A DNA stretch of 64,000 nt from Alkalihalobacillus pseudalcaliphilus (GCF_028610675.1 NZ_JAQQWS010000004.1:248001-312000), one strand, 5' to 3'; positions 43,444 through 52,615 are shown, counted from the first letter of the stretch. Numbers and translations are program-made. The notes: generated by a model from the letters alone, not told the origin.

Positions 43444-43672
43444 GTTATCCCTCCTTAAATTCGTCCATTCCTCTATTGTACCTTTTCTGATTGATAAAAG
43501 AAAGGGAAGGCATGAAGGGCAACATGGAGAATGACAGGAATAAAAATGATAATGAATGTAAAAAAAGAACCGCCATTCATTTGAGATGAGCTTTTACGCC
43601 TATATAACTTGCACGTTTATGATGAGGGAAATAGCAGTTGAGTATTCTGAGGTTTAACGGAACAGGATAAAA

Positions 43673-43816
43673 TTATTTGAAAAAGAAGTGTATGGTAAGC
43701 AATGCTAACGTGCTCATTAACCAAATGATCATTTGGTATTTCGTTCTTTTGCCAGCAATTAATGAAGCGATTGAACCGACTACAAATAGAGTAATGAGAA
43801 TGACCCAATCAGTCAT
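43673..43816 (-). CDS. Small two-helix membrane protein
   Basis: 47 residues: helix about 3-21, a basic turn AGKRTKYQ, helix about 29-45. AAAGGAG is eight bases before the ATG. No family recognised. A different frame across the same bases gives a 63-residue peptide without a ribosome site. Confidence 0.6.
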   Translation of the reverse strand: MTDWVILITLFVVGSIASLIAGKRTKYQMIIWLMSTLALLTIHFFFK

Positions 43817-43902
43817 ATGTTTTTATCTCCTTTAAGTGTTTTTTTACTTTTATACCAAATAAATGTTAATTATAGTAGGAGAATAGAATGAACCGGACGA
43901 TT

Positions 43903-44199
43903 TCAAATCAAGGTGAGCAGTAAAACAGTTACAATACTTGCGATGACAACAATGAGTAAAGAAGAACCAAAGTAGGCAAAAACACCGGCAACGATGCCAG
44001 CTGTTATTGCCATCCACATCTGGTCTGTGGCAACAAGAATGCCAGGGAAAATGAGAGCACCTAATGCGGCATACGGCACATTTTTTAATGTTGCTTGAAC
44101 AGGTTGAGGTAACTTTTTAGGATCAAAGAAAACAAGTGGTACCATTCTTGGTATGTATGTAACAATCGCCATGCCGATAATAATAACCCATAAATTCAA
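43903..44199 (-). CDS. azlD: AzlD-family branched-chain amino acid transport protein
   Basis: 98 residues, with three to four membrane helices and the AzlD motif YIPRMVPLVFF near the N-terminus. It overlaps azlC by 4 bp. AzlC-AzlD pairs export branched-chain amino acids or analogues. Confidence 0.88.
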   Translation of the reverse strand: MNLWVIIIGMAIVTYIPRMVPLVFFDPKKLPQPVQATLKNVPYAALGALIFPGILVATDQMWMAITAGIVAGVFAYFGSSLLIVVIASIVTVLLLTLI

Positions 44200-44897
44200 G
44201 TGAATGACTCCTTTCTCCTAAAGATGATTTCAACTCCAATGGAAGCGAGTAGTGTGGCAGAAACAATGGCCCATCCATCTGCTAAAAATTGTGATAACAG
44301 TCCATTTAGTAGTGCGGCACTAACAGCGAGAGAGATGACTTTGCCATTCCTTTTCATGTTTGGGACAAGCAGAGCGATAAAAAGGGCGTAGAGAGCAATT
44401 CCCATGCTTTCTTGAAGCAGGACAGGTAAACCTTGTCCGATGACAAAACCAAACAAAGACATGCTGACCCAACTAAGGTAGCCGATCAGACCGACTCCGA
44501 GTATAAAGGAAGAGCTAGGTGTACCTTTTTTGGTCGTTATGACCGCAAAAGCTTCATCGGTAATAAAGAATGAATAGATGGCTTTAATGAAACGGTTGTC
44601 CTTTGCTGCTTTTTCACTTAAAGAGGCACTTAATAATAAGTGCCGGATATTCACAATAAATGTTGTAAAGATAATTTCAAATCCTCCAGTTCCAAGAGCA
44701 ATTAGATTAAGTGACATATATTGAGCAGCTCCAGCAAACACAAACATACTCATCATAAGAGTCTCAAGCCAGGTAATACCTGTTGCTTTTGCTAATAATC
44801 CGAATGCAAGAGCGGCTGGAATGTAGCCAAAGGCGATGGTCGTTCCATATTGTACGCCGTAAAGAAAATCAGAGGCGAGGCTTTCCTTTTTCATCAT
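44196..44897 (-). CDS. azlC: AzlC-family transporter
   Basis: 233 residues with about six membrane helices. Signatures GYIPAALAFGLLAKATGITWLE and FAGAAQYMSLNL match AzlC. GGGGGTG lies ahead of tandem ATGs (44897 and 44894). It is divergent from an XRE-cupin regulator across a 106-bp gap, suggesting that regulator controls it. Confidence 0.9.
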   Translation of the reverse strand: MMKKESLASDFLYGVQYGTTIAFGYIPAALAFGLLAKATGITWLETLMMSMFVFAGAAQYMSLNLIALGTGGFEIIFTTFIVNIRHLLLSASLSEKAAKDNRFIKAIYSFFITDEAFAVITTKKGTPSSSFILGVGLIGYLSWVSMSLFGFVIGQGLPVLLQESMGIALYALFIALLVPNMKRNGKVISLAVSAALLNGLLSQFLADGWAIVSATLLASIGVEIIFRRKESFT

Positions 44898-44970
44898 GAC
44901 ACCCCCAAAAGTAATTCATTCCATGTATAATGTAATAAAAAGATGATTCAGAATATTATGTGATACAATA

Positions 44971-44984
44971 TATACTATAGTATA
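44971..44984. promoter_or_regulatory. Palindrome in the azlC/regulator divergent promoter region
   Basis: TATACTATAGTATA is a perfect 14-bp palindrome 20 bp ahead of the regulator gene. It includes -10-like hexamers and could be the operator of the adjacent XRE-family regulator. Confidence 0.4.
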
Positions 44985-45003
44985 CAAGTGATGGAGGCAA
45001 GTC

Positions 45004-45570
45004 ATGAATGAAAATAATGAGATGAACCATTTAATTGGAACTCGTTTAAAAAAGATACGACATATGAAAGACTTGTCCTTAGAGGAGCTAGCTACTCAAA
45101 CAGGGGTAAGTAAGCCAATGTTAGGGAAAATAGAACGAGGTATATCCAACCCAACTGTTTCGACCTTATGGAAGATTGCGAAAGGGTTAGGCTTGCCATT
45201 TAGCTTTTTTATTGAGGAAGAACAAGAAGAGGTACAAATTGTTAAACGGGCCGATGTAAAAAGCTTAACGAATCATGATGGCGGTTATGAGGTATTTCCA
45301 TTGTTTGCTAAACAAGTCTTTAAACCATTTGAAATCTATTCTGCTCGATTGAAGGTAGGATATGGTTACCGGGCAGAAGCTCATTCGATTGGTGTGGAAG
45401 AATTCATCATGGTAGAACACGGGCAACTTCAGGTTGATGTTAATGAAGAAAGCTATTGGGTTAGACAAGGGGAAGCGATTCATTTTAAGGCTGATCGCGA
45501 ACATGTATACCGGGCAATAGGAGAGGTAGATTGTGAAATGACGATGGTCATTTATTATCCGAGTGTATAA
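45004..45570 (+). CDS. XRE-family regulator with C-terminal cupin domain
   Basis: 188 residues. Helix-turn-helix at about 11-65 (LKKIRHMKDLSLEELATQTGVSKPMLGKIERG), then a cupin sensor domain (about 108-185; EAHSIGVEEFIMVEHGQLQVDV). ATGGAGGC lies just ahead of the ATG. Probable regulator of the divergent azlCD; the ligand is unknown. Confidence 0.87.
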   Translation: MNENNEMNHLIGTRLKKIRHMKDLSLEELATQTGVSKPMLGKIERGISNPTVSTLWKIAKGLGLPFSFFIEEEQEEVQIVKRADVKSLTNHDGGYEVFPLFAKQVFKPFEIYSARLKVGYGYRAEAHSIGVEEFIMVEHGQLQVDVNEESYWVRQGEAIHFKADREHVYRAIGEVDCEMTMVIYYPSV

Positions 45571-45611
45571 GAGTGGGATACTGATGGATAAAACGGTGTC
45601 CCCGAAAAAAT

Positions 45612-45636
45612 GCAAGCACGATTGCTCGATGCTTGC
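45612..45636. terminator. Possible weak terminator between convergent genes
   Basis: GCAAGCA and TGCTTGC form a 7-bp stem; only AAGCTTTT follows further downstream, so support is modest. Confidence 0.35.
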
Positions 45637-45662
45637 TCATAAGCTTTTATGAACGATAAGTC

Positions 45663-46277
45663 TTACTTAGCTAAAAGGTGTTCGACTTGCTCACGACGAG
45701 ATAATAATTTTTTTAGCTTCTTTTTATGAGACTCTATAGACAGATCATCGGCATCGGTAATGGCTTCAAACAGCTCCATTAGCACGTAATCGATTTCTAA
45801 TGTCATCATATTATAAAGAGTTTGTGGTTCTACTGATTTGCCGTCATCACGGTATTGGATCATTGATCCGTTTCGGTTCATCATCACTTTTTCACTCCCA
45901 TCGATTTCTATCATTGATTCAATGTCACCAGCCCGATACGAAGTTATATAATGAGGGCCTTCCGTTACCCTTTTAACGATACCGTTTCCTTTTTCTGCTT
46001 GTAATAATTTTTCAAGAGAAGTAGCGAGGACTTCATCATATACATGGAGGTTCGTCACAGATAGTGTTAAAAAATTCGGATTTCGAACGAAAGGTAATTC
46101 ATGAACAGACTCATCTAACTCGACCATTAAATATATTGTCTTCGCATCATAACGCCAATAGAGAGAGTAATTCTGACTCATCATTCTTTTAATAAATTGA
46201 TGGAGTGCTGTTTTCGTTAATTCTATATAGAGTTCAGAAAATTCTACTTCTAAATATGCATCATTCATGTAGGGCAC
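45663..46277 (-). CDS. Protein of unknown function
   Basis: 204 residues, soluble, with no signal peptide or membrane helix. The N-terminal half looks alpha/beta (LEVEFSELYIELTKTALHQFIKRM) and the C-terminal 30 residues are a charged helix (IESHKKKLKKLLSRREQVEHLL). The GTG start lies behind AAAGGGG; ATG 46268 is an alternative. No family recognised. Confidence 0.65.
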   Translation of the reverse strand: MPYMNDAYLEVEFSELYIELTKTALHQFIKRMMSQNYSLYWRYDAKTIYLMVELDESVHELPFVRNPNFLTLSVTNLHVYDEVLATSLEKLLQAEKGNGIVKRVTEGPHYITSYRAGDIESMIEIDGSEKVMMNRNGSMIQYRDDGKSVEPQTLYNMMTLEIDYVLMELFEAITDADDLSIESHKKKLKKLLSRREQVEHLLAK

Positions 46278-46377
46278 ACCCCTTTAATCGTTGGCTAAGG
46301 TAAGAGAATGTATCTCTGAAAATTCAATTGAGAAGTTTATTGAGTTTGCTACATCATATGTTGAATATTCAGAAAAA

Positions 46378-46412
46378 AGAAGCAAAAAGCCCATAACGAG
46401 TAAGAAATGGGC
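46378..46412 (-). terminator. Terminator downstream of the acetyltransferase gene
   Basis: On the minus strand GCCCAT, a 12-base loop, ATGGGC, then TTTTTGCTTCTTTTTT. Confidence 0.65.
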
Positions 46413-46501
46413 GTAGAAAATTTAACGATATAAAGGTTATGCGTATAAAGGGGAATGAGAGCGGTTTGAAAATGAGGGTGTCTGTCCACTTAAAAAAAAA
46501 T

Positions 46502-46972
46502 CTAAAATCCAAAGCCGTATCGTTTTGAAATAATATCATAAAAGCCTAAAGAATTATATAAGGCTTTTGTGGCTTCATTATTAATACCTGTTTCGAGTTC
46601 AATACCTTTTATATTTTTTGTTTCTGCCCAATAGATGACTTTGAGAAGAATTTTTTTGGCAATCCCTTGATTGCGGTGTTCTTTGTGGACAAATAAATCA
46701 TTTAGCCAGATGTAATGACCACCTTTATCAATACTAATAGCTACATTTAGAAAAGCGGCTCCAACAAATGCTTGTTCTTTTTCTGCAATAAAAATATGAG
46801 CGTGAGAGTGTTCCTCTTGGGCTAACTTAATCGTTGCTAATATTTGGGCATGCATATCCGTAGCAAAGGGCTCGTTTTTGGCCAAGGGACCTTGTTGTTC
46901 TAATAATAGATGGGCCAGTTTAATCAGTGTTTCTTCAGAAGCATCTTTTTGTAGTTGAAATATATGTACCAT
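46502..46972 (-). CDS. GNAT-family N-acetyltransferase
   Basis: 156 residues. Acetyl-CoA site in LFVHKEHRNQGIAKKILLKVIYWA, then the typical ELETGINNEATKALYNSLGFYDI ending. Substrate unknown. AGGAGGATTACA precedes the ATG. Stands alone. Confidence 0.87.
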   Translation of the reverse strand: MVHIFQLQKDASEETLIKLAHLLLEQQGPLAKNEPFATDMHAQILATIKLAQEEHSHAHIFIAEKEQAFVGAAFLNVAISIDKGGHYIWLNDLFVHKEHRNQGIAKKILLKVIYWAETKNIKGIELETGINNEATKALYNSLGFYDIISKRYGFGF

Positions 46973-47130
46973 TGTAATCCTCCTAAAAACTAAAAACTAC
47001 GAATCTTCCTAATTAATGCTAGCTTATCATAAAAAGCGGAAGGTGAGTAGGATGAGTTACTCGAACTTGAAAGCTAACATTTCTGCTTATGATTGTGAAA
47101 CGGTGTAGTAGATTCATCAATTAAATGAAA

Positions 47131-47167
47131 GCCTGTCACATTTTACTTCATGTAAAATGTGACAGGC
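47131..47167 (-). terminator. Terminator of the Cof phosphatase gene
   Basis: GCCTGTCACATTTTAC (47131-47146) and GTAAAATGTGACAGGC (47152-47167), 16 bp perfect around TTCAT. On the minus strand TTTCATTTAA follows. Confidence 0.87.
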
Positions 47168-47174
47168 CTGTTTG

Positions 47175-47987
47175 TTATAATGACAAGTTTTCTTCTAGAT
47201 ATACGGCGATACCATCTTTTTCGTTGGAGAGAGTAATGTCGTTAGCCAAGGATTTGAGTTCTGGAATTGCATTATGCATAGCAATTCCTTTGCCTGCGTA
47301 TTCAATCATTTCAAAATCATTATCTTCGTCTCCAAAAGCGATAATTCTTTCAGCAGGGATTTGGTAATAATCAGCAACCTTCTTTAATCCTACTGCTTTG
47401 TTAACTCCCGTCTTGACGAGCTCTAAAACATTCCAGGGTGCTCCCCATGAGCGTTGGTCAATCACTTGTGCATGAGCATCCTTTAATAATTGTTTTAAAT
47501 CTTGGACATGGTGATCATGGGGGTGAATTAAAATACACGTCGGATCCTCAGTTAGTAGTTTTTTTAAGTCACCATATTCCACGGGGCTATTTCCTGCTAC
47601 AAACGTATCAATTAAAAGTTGATCGAAGTGACGTAAATAGAAGTCATCAACAACTTCGACCATAATATTACTTACTTGAAAGGCTTCACATGTTTCAATG
47701 ACTGTTTGTGCAGTTTTTAAATCTAATGGTGAATGCATCGTTTGAAAGCTTTTATCGAATGGATGGTGCACAAAGGCCCCATTAAAATTAACAATGGCTG
47801 TTTGAAGATTTAATTGTTGATAATACTGAAGACTAGCACGGTATGGTCTTCCGGTTGAAATGACCACTTTATGGCCTGCTTGTTGGGCTTTGGTGATGGC
47901 TTGTAAATTACGTTCAGAGATCGTTTTATCGTCCTTTAGTAAAGTACCGTCTAAATCTAGGGCAATTAAATGTTGTTGTGTCATCAT
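47175..47987 (-). CDS. Cof-type HAD phosphatase
   Basis: 270 residues. Motif I ALDLDGTLL (Asp nucleophile at about residue 10), motif II STGRP, a C2-type cap, Lys in KTGVNKAVGLK, and motif IV GDEDNDFEMIEYAGKGIAM. It dephosphorylates sugar phosphates or flavin-type metabolites; substrate unknown. AAAGGAAG precedes tandem ATGs at 47987 and 47984; the second has better spacing. Confidence 0.88.
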   Translation of the reverse strand: MMTQQHLIALDLDGTLLKDDKTISERNLQAITKAQQAGHKVVISTGRPYRASLQYYQQLNLQTAIVNFNGAFVHHPFDKSFQTMHSPLDLKTAQTVIETCEAFQVSNIMVEVVDDFYLRHFDQLLIDTFVAGNSPVEYGDLKKLLTEDPTCILIHPHDHHVQDLKQLLKDAHAQVIDQRSWGAPWNVLELVKTGVNKAVGLKKVADYYQIPAERIIAFGDEDNDFEMIEYAGKGIAMHNAIPELKSLANDITLSNEKDGIAVYLEENLSL

Positions 47988-48066
47988 ATCTTCCTTTCGA
48001 TTTCATAAATAGGTAACAAAATTGCCGTATTCGGCTCCGTCACCAATCTTTGAATATGTTATAGTT

Positions 48067-48124
48067 ATGGATGACCAGCTAACTTCAAGGCACAAACTAT
48101 CGCCCTAAGTAACTTTCATACAAA
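48067..48124 (+). repeat. Solitary body fragment with tail
   Basis: TATGGATGACCAGCTAACTT through CCCTAAGTA, then ACTTTCATACAAA: the short shared block plus the tail, without a head. No gene is visible in 47988-48271. Confidence 0.7.
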
Positions 48125-48271
48125 TTCAAATAGAATGTAATACTAGTGGCAAAGAGTCGGTTTCAAGTTTGATGGGTGCCGTAGGGTTGCTTTGGCTTGC
48201 ATCGGCATCTTTTATTCATATAATTCTCTTTTAGAGATAAGTCATTTTTTCATATATAGGAGGTTCACCCT

Positions 48272-49195
48272 ATGGATTCATTATTTACGACTTTTACGTG
48301 GCGTGCTCTATGGACACCTGAATTAATCGTTGGTTTACTTATCGTTGCATTTTTGTATGGTATGCTTATTACAAAATGGCGATCCCGTTTTAAAGGTGCC
48401 GAGCCTGTCCCTTTTAGAAAGAAAATATATTTTGCCCTTTTTATGATTGCTTTATATCTTGGTTGGGGTAGTCCGTTATATATCGCCGGTCATTTAATGA
48501 TAACGATACATATGGCTCAAATGATCTTTGCGTATATTATTTCGGTCCCATTATTATTACTTGCCTTACCCAAGTGGTTCCTAGAAGCGATTGTCAATAA
48601 AATAAAGCAATGGAAAGTGACAAAACCATTGGTTTTTATTTGGAACCCTATTATGGCATTATTTTTATTTAATGGATTATTTTCATTTTATCATGTACCG
48701 TTTATGTTTGACAGTCTTATGCAAAATCCGGTCTTACATAGCTTCTATCAATATGGCTTGTTTTTTGCAGCGTTTCTAATGTGGTGGTTTATGATTCAGC
48801 CATTGCCGAACTATAGTTATTTATCTGATTTAAAACGAATTCTTTATATTTTCTTGAATGGTCTATTAATTACACCTGCTTGTGCACTGATTATTTTTGC
48901 ACCAAATGCGATGTATGAGACGTATACAAATCCAGCAGTGTGGGCTAATGCAATGGCTTACTGTTTACCAGCAGGAGCAACAATACCATATGATATGTTT
49001 AGTGGCCCTCAATCATTTTCGTTTCTTGAAACTAGAATGGACCAACAGCTTGCAGGTGTTTTGATGAAGATTATGCAAGAAATTATTTACGGGATTACGA
49101 TCGCTTATGTTTTTAAAGAGTGGTTAAGAAAAGAGAAACAGCAAGACGGAGAATTGACAATTAGTGATATTCCATCTCAAATGAGAACGGAATAA
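48272..49195 (+). CDS. ctaG: Cytochrome c oxidase assembly factor CtaG
   Basis: 307 residues with about seven membrane helices. Conserved His-rich membrane features (GHLMITIHMAQM, FYHVPFMFD, HSFYQYGLFFAAFLMWW) match Bacillus CtaG, needed for active caa3 oxidase. TATAGGAGG precedes the ATG. A SCO protein gene follows 14 bp downstream, which supports a joint role in copper delivery. Confidence 0.92.
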   Translation: MDSLFTTFTWRALWTPELIVGLLIVAFLYGMLITKWRSRFKGAEPVPFRKKIYFALFMIALYLGWGSPLYIAGHLMITIHMAQMIFAYIISVPLLLLALPKWFLEAIVNKIKQWKVTKPLVFIWNPIMALFLFNGLFSFYHVPFMFDSLMQNPVLHSFYQYGLFFAAFLMWWFMIQPLPNYSYLSDLKRILYIFLNGLLITPACALIIFAPNAMYETYTNPAVWANAMAYCLPAGATIPYDMFSGPQSFSFLETRMDQQLAGVLMKIMQEIIYGITIAYVFKEWLRKEKQQDGELTISDIPSQMRTE

Positions 49196-49209
49196 AAGGG
49201 GAATTCAGT

Positions 49210-49818
49210 ATGAAACATGCATGGATTGTTTTACTAGGCGTCCTTCTACTTTCGGGTTGTGGTTGGATATATGAGCTAGGTGGCTCGGAGCTTAATGATG
49301 AATATGATTATGCGAAATATGACGCACATATACCTAGTTTCACCTTTACCAATCAAGAAGGAGAATCGTTTGGTAGTGAGGATTTAGCAGACAACTATTA
49401 TTTAGCCAATATGGTTTTTACGTTTTGTACGACTGTCTGCCCGGTGATGACACCGAATATGTTACATTTGCAAAAAGCACTTGAAGAAGAAGGTGTGGAC
49501 ATACAGTTTGTAACTTTTACGGTTGATCCTGAAAGAGATACGCCTGAACACCTAAAAAATTATGGCACAAATGTTGGAGCCAATTTGGAGACATGGCATT
49601 TCTTATCGGGTTATGATCAGAAAGAAATCATGGAATTCTCAGTAGAAGGATTTAAGCAACCTGTACAGCCTTACCCAGATGGTTCAGACATTGGTCATTC
49701 AACAAGATTTTTCTTAATCAACAAGGAAGGTCAGGTCATTCGGAGTTACAACGGCATGCAACCACAGCAGGAGCCTATTATTGAAGATATTATCAAAGTA
49801 ATTGAGCAAGAGTTATAA
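49210..49818 (+). CDS. SCO1/SenC family lipoprotein
   Basis: 202 residues. Lipobox LLLSGC (Cys17), thioredoxin-like fold with the copper site TFCTTVCP (Cys73, Cys77) and His163 in DIGHSTRFFLIN. It delivers copper to, or reduces, subunit II of cytochrome oxidase at the outer membrane face. AAAGGGG lies ahead of the ATG. Together with ctaG it forms a short oxidase-assembly operon. Confidence 0.92.
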   Translation: MKHAWIVLLGVLLLSGCGWIYELGGSELNDEYDYAKYDAHIPSFTFTNQEGESFGSEDLADNYYLANMVFTFCTTVCPVMTPNMLHLQKALEEEGVDIQFVTFTVDPERDTPEHLKNYGTNVGANLETWHFLSGYDQKEIMEFSVEGFKQPVQPYPDGSDIGHSTRFFLINKEGQVIRSYNGMQPQQEPIIEDIIKVIEQEL

Positions 49819-49878
49819 TGTAGGTTGGTAGTAAATACCAAATGACTTGTTCACGTCTGTCATGATAATGGTATACAT

Positions 49879-49896
49879 ATTGCATATTTATGTATA
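49879..49896 (+). promoter_or_regulatory. Distal candidate ARG box
   Basis: TTGCATATTTATGTATA resembles the ArgR/AhrC consensus TNTGNATWWWWATNCANA with one clear mismatch. It lies 167 bp upstream of the arg promoter and before the terminator, so relevance is uncertain. Confidence 0.3.
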
Positions 49897-49932
49897 TTTG
49901 ATGTGTGAGGTATCCACTGTTCATGAATGAAT

Positions 49933-49987
49933 AAAAAAACTGTCTTAAGAGTCTAAAATGACTTTTGAGGCAGTTTTTTATTTTTTG
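49933..49987 (+). terminator. Terminator of ctaG-SCO
   Basis: AAAAAACTG pairs with CAGTTTTTT, with inner AGTC/GACT pairing, followed by ATTTTTT. Confidence 0.85.
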
Positions 49988-50045
49988 GTAAATATAAACA
50001 AAAAATAGTCTTTTCTAATTTATTTGAAATAAAATAAAAATACAG

Positions 50046-50074
50046 TTGAATTTATTTTTATTCATATTTATAAT
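50046..50074 (+). promoter_or_regulatory. Arginine operon promoter with overlapping ARG box
   Basis: TTGAAT (50046-50051), 17 bp, TATAAT (50069-50074). TGAATTTATTTTTATTCA (50047-50064) is an AT-rich inverted repeat matching the AhrC/ArgR operator style and covers the -35 and spacer. A weaker related stretch (AAATAAAATAAAAATACA) lies immediately upstream, allowing tandem boxes. Repression by arginine-bound AhrC is inferred. Confidence 0.72.
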
Positions 50075-50121
50075 GTTACCAAGATCAAAAAAAGAGTTGT
50101 GAATGAATGGGAGAGAAAAAA

Positions 50122-51159
50122 ATGAGAATTGGAATTGTTGGAGCAACAGGATACGGTGGTTCAGATTTGCTAAGGTTGCTTCATCAGCATCCAGAAATAA
50201 ATGAAATCGTCGTATATTCATCTTCGCAGGAAGGTATGAATATTCATGAATCCTATCCACATTTATCAGGAATTTATGAACAAAGATTAGAAGATATTCA
50301 TACAGAGAAAATGGCAGAACAGGTAGATGCGGTCTTTTTTGCCACACCACCAGGAGTTTCAGCAAACCTCTCTTTAGAGCTTGCAAACTTAGGTTTACAG
50401 ATTATTGATTTATCAGGTGATTTACGTCTGAAGAACCGCGAACTCTATCAGTCTTGGTATAAAAGAGAGGCTGCTAGTCAAGCTATAATCGATCGTGCTG
50501 TTTATGGGTTGCCAGAATGGAACAAAGAGCAAATCAAAGAAGCAACTGTTATTTCCAATCCAGGCTGCTACCCTACAGCTACTTTGCTTGGGTTAGCCCC
50601 ATTAATAAAGCATAATCTGATTCAACTGGATTCTATAATTATTGATGCAAAATCGGGAACTTCTGGGGCAGGACGTAGTCCGAGTGCGATGACACATTTT
50701 AGTGAAATGAATGAGAACTTTAAGGCTTATCAAATCAATAAGCATAAACATATACCAGAAATTGAACAAGTACTAAAGGGCTGGGATGAACAAGTTGCAC
50801 CGATTACCTTTCAACCACACCTAGTACCGATGGTAAGAGGGATTATGGCCACGATTTATGTACAGGCGAACGAAGGGTTGACAGAACAAGACCTGCGTAC
50901 TCTATATAACGAAAGTTATCAGTCGGCACCTTTTGTCAGAGTGCGACCAGAGGGAGTATTTCCAGCGACTAAAGAGGTGTACGGCAGTAATTATTGTGAT
51001 ATTGGTATCGGTTTTGATGAACGAACGCAAAGAATAACCGTCATTTCCGTTATTGATAATGTTGTTAAAGGGGCAGCGGGTCAATCGATTCAAAACTTAA
51101 ATATTATGAACGGCTGGGATGAGCAGGCAGGTTTGAAGATTGTTCCGGTTTATCCATAA
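50122..51159 (+). CDS. argC: N-acetyl-gamma-glutamyl-phosphate reductase
   Basis: Third step of arginine synthesis, NADPH-dependent. 345 residues from ATG 50122, six bases after GGGAGAG; ATG 50107 would overlap that site. NADP loop GATGYGGSDLLRLL (9-22), catalytic cysteine in SNPGCYPTA, and the family's GxSGAGR (KSGTSGAGRSPS). First gene of argC-J-B-D-carA-carB-argF. Confidence 0.96.
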   Translation: MRIGIVGATGYGGSDLLRLLHQHPEINEIVVYSSSQEGMNIHESYPHLSGIYEQRLEDIHTEKMAEQVDAVFFATPPGVSANLSLELANLGLQIIDLSGDLRLKNRELYQSWYKREAASQAIIDRAVYGLPEWNKEQIKEATVISNPGCYPTATLLGLAPLIKHNLIQLDSIIIDAKSGTSGAGRSPSAMTHFSEMNENFKAYQINKHKHIPEIEQVLKGWDEQVAPITFQPHLVPMVRGIMATIYVQANEGLTEQDLRTLYNESYQSAPFVRVRPEGVFPATKEVYGSNYCDIGIGFDERTQRITVISVIDNVVKGAAGQSIQNLNIMNGWDEQAGLKIVPVYP

Positions 51160-51172
51160 AGGAGTGCATGTA

Positions 51173-52405
51173 GTGAAAACTTTAAGTAAAGAAAAACAAA
51201 TCATAGAAAAAGTAGATGGCGGAATCTTAACACCAATTGGCTTTCAAGCAGCAGCGATTCATTCTGGTGTTAAACGAAAAAGATTGGACTTAGGAGCGAT
51301 CGTCTGTGAGGTTCCGGCAAGCACAGCCGCTGTTTATACATTAAATAAAATACAAGCGGCTCCATTACAAGTTACGAAGGAGAGCATTGCTAAAGAAGGT
51401 AAAATTCAAGCACTCGTAGTTAATAGTGGAAATGCAAATGCTTGTACAGGAAAGCAAGGCTTAGAAGATGCTTATGAAATGAGAGCATTGAGTGCAAAAA
51501 AGTTTGCTTGCGAAGAACATTTGGTAGCCGTGACATCTACGGGAGTCATTGGTGAATATATGCAAATGGACAAAATCAGAGCAGGTATTGAGCAGCTTGA
51601 GTTAGGTGGTAGCTACGATGATGGTGTTTTGTTTAATGAAGCAATCTTGACGACGGATACGATGAATAAACAAGCTTGTTATCAAATACAAGTAGAGGGA
51701 GAGAGCGTCTCCATCGGAGGAGTTGCGAAAGGTTCGGGTATGATTCATCCAAATATGGCAACAATGCTTTCTTTTATCACAACAGATGCCAAAATTGAAC
51801 CAGAAATTTTGCAACAAGCTCTTTTACAAATTACGAATGAAACCTTTAATCGAATTACTGTTGATGGTGATACTTCTACAAATGATATGGCGATGGTGAT
51901 GGCTTCAGGCTTAGCTAATCACGAGACATTAACGCCGGCACATCCAGATTGGGAGATTTTCTATCAGGCATTAAAATTGACGTGTGAATCGTTAGCGAAG
52001 CAAATTGCCCGAGATGGTGAAGGGGCGACGAAACTTATTGAAGTTCAAGTACATGGTGCCATTTCAGATGAGGAAGCGGGAAAGGTAGCGAAACAAATCG
52101 TCGGTTCTGACCTTGTGAAAACCGCGGTGTATGGGACGGATGCAAACTGGGGAAGAATCATTTGTGCGATTGGTTATAGTGGCTGTGAAATTAATCCAGA
52201 AACGATTGATATTAAATTAGGTGAAATCGATACCTTAGTGAACAGTCAACCTGTTCCTTTTTTGGAAGAAGAAGCTACACATTATTTAGAAAATGAACAA
52301 ATTTTGATTACCGTCAATTTACACAATGGTCAAGGGTTTGGGAAGGCTTGGGGCTGTGACTTAACCTATGACTACGTACGAATTAATGCAGGTTACAGAA
52401 CATAA
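51173..52405 (+). CDS. argJ: Bifunctional ornithine acetyltransferase / N-acetylglutamate synthase
   Basis: Transfers acetyl from N-acetylornithine to glutamate, making the acetyl cycle self-sustaining. 410 residues from GTG 51173 (AAAGGAG eight bases ahead; upstream in-frame codons have no site). Autoprocessing is expected between Ala196 and Thr197 in IHPNMATML, where Thr becomes the nucleophile of the beta chain. It is followed by 210 bp containing a dispersed repeat before argB. Confidence 0.96.
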   Translation: MKTLSKEKQIIEKVDGGILTPIGFQAAAIHSGVKRKRLDLGAIVCEVPASTAAVYTLNKIQAAPLQVTKESIAKEGKIQALVVNSGNANACTGKQGLEDAYEMRALSAKKFACEEHLVAVTSTGVIGEYMQMDKIRAGIEQLELGGSYDDGVLFNEAILTTDTMNKQACYQIQVEGESVSIGGVAKGSGMIHPNMATMLSFITTDAKIEPEILQQALLQITNETFNRITVDGDTSTNDMAMVMASGLANHETLTPAHPDWEIFYQALKLTCESLAKQIARDGEGATKLIEVQVHGAISDEEAGKVAKQIVGSDLVKTAVYGTDANWGRIICAIGYSGCEINPETIDIKLGEIDTLVNSQPVPFLEEEATHYLENEQILITVNLHNGQGFGKAWGCDLTYDYVRINAGYRT

Positions 52406-52426
52406 CTATTTATCCATATAATACGC

Positions 52427-52601
52427 TGATGTCGGGGCCAAAACCGCTCCACCACCAACAAAGATGAAAGTCTGCTATCGCCACCTTAAGGTTCATAAGG
52501 AATCGTGAAGATACTGAGCCCAAACCTCGGAGTATCTGCACAAAGTGGTCATTATGTAGCGACGATTAACGCTTTATGTTCGCACTAACTTTCATACAAA
52601 A
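52427..52601 (+). repeat. Dispersed repeat inside the arginine operon
   Basis: A head missing its left end (GCCAAAACCGCTCCACCACC to ATGAAAGT at 52471), one 52-bp-type hairpin unit (GAAGATACTGAGCCCAAACC...GAGTATCTGCACAAAG, about 52506-52547), then the tail ACTTTCATACAAAA (52588-52601), which runs directly into the argB ribosome site GGAGGAGAG. Confidence 0.8.
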
Positions 52602-52615
52602 GGAGGAGAGATTTG

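Noticed and set aside
43444..43600. Possible 35-residue membrane peptide on the minus strand (starts MNGGSFFTF)
   Set aside because: Hydrophobic and in a plausible position, but no ribosome site is visible ahead of its ATG, so it is not listed as a gene.
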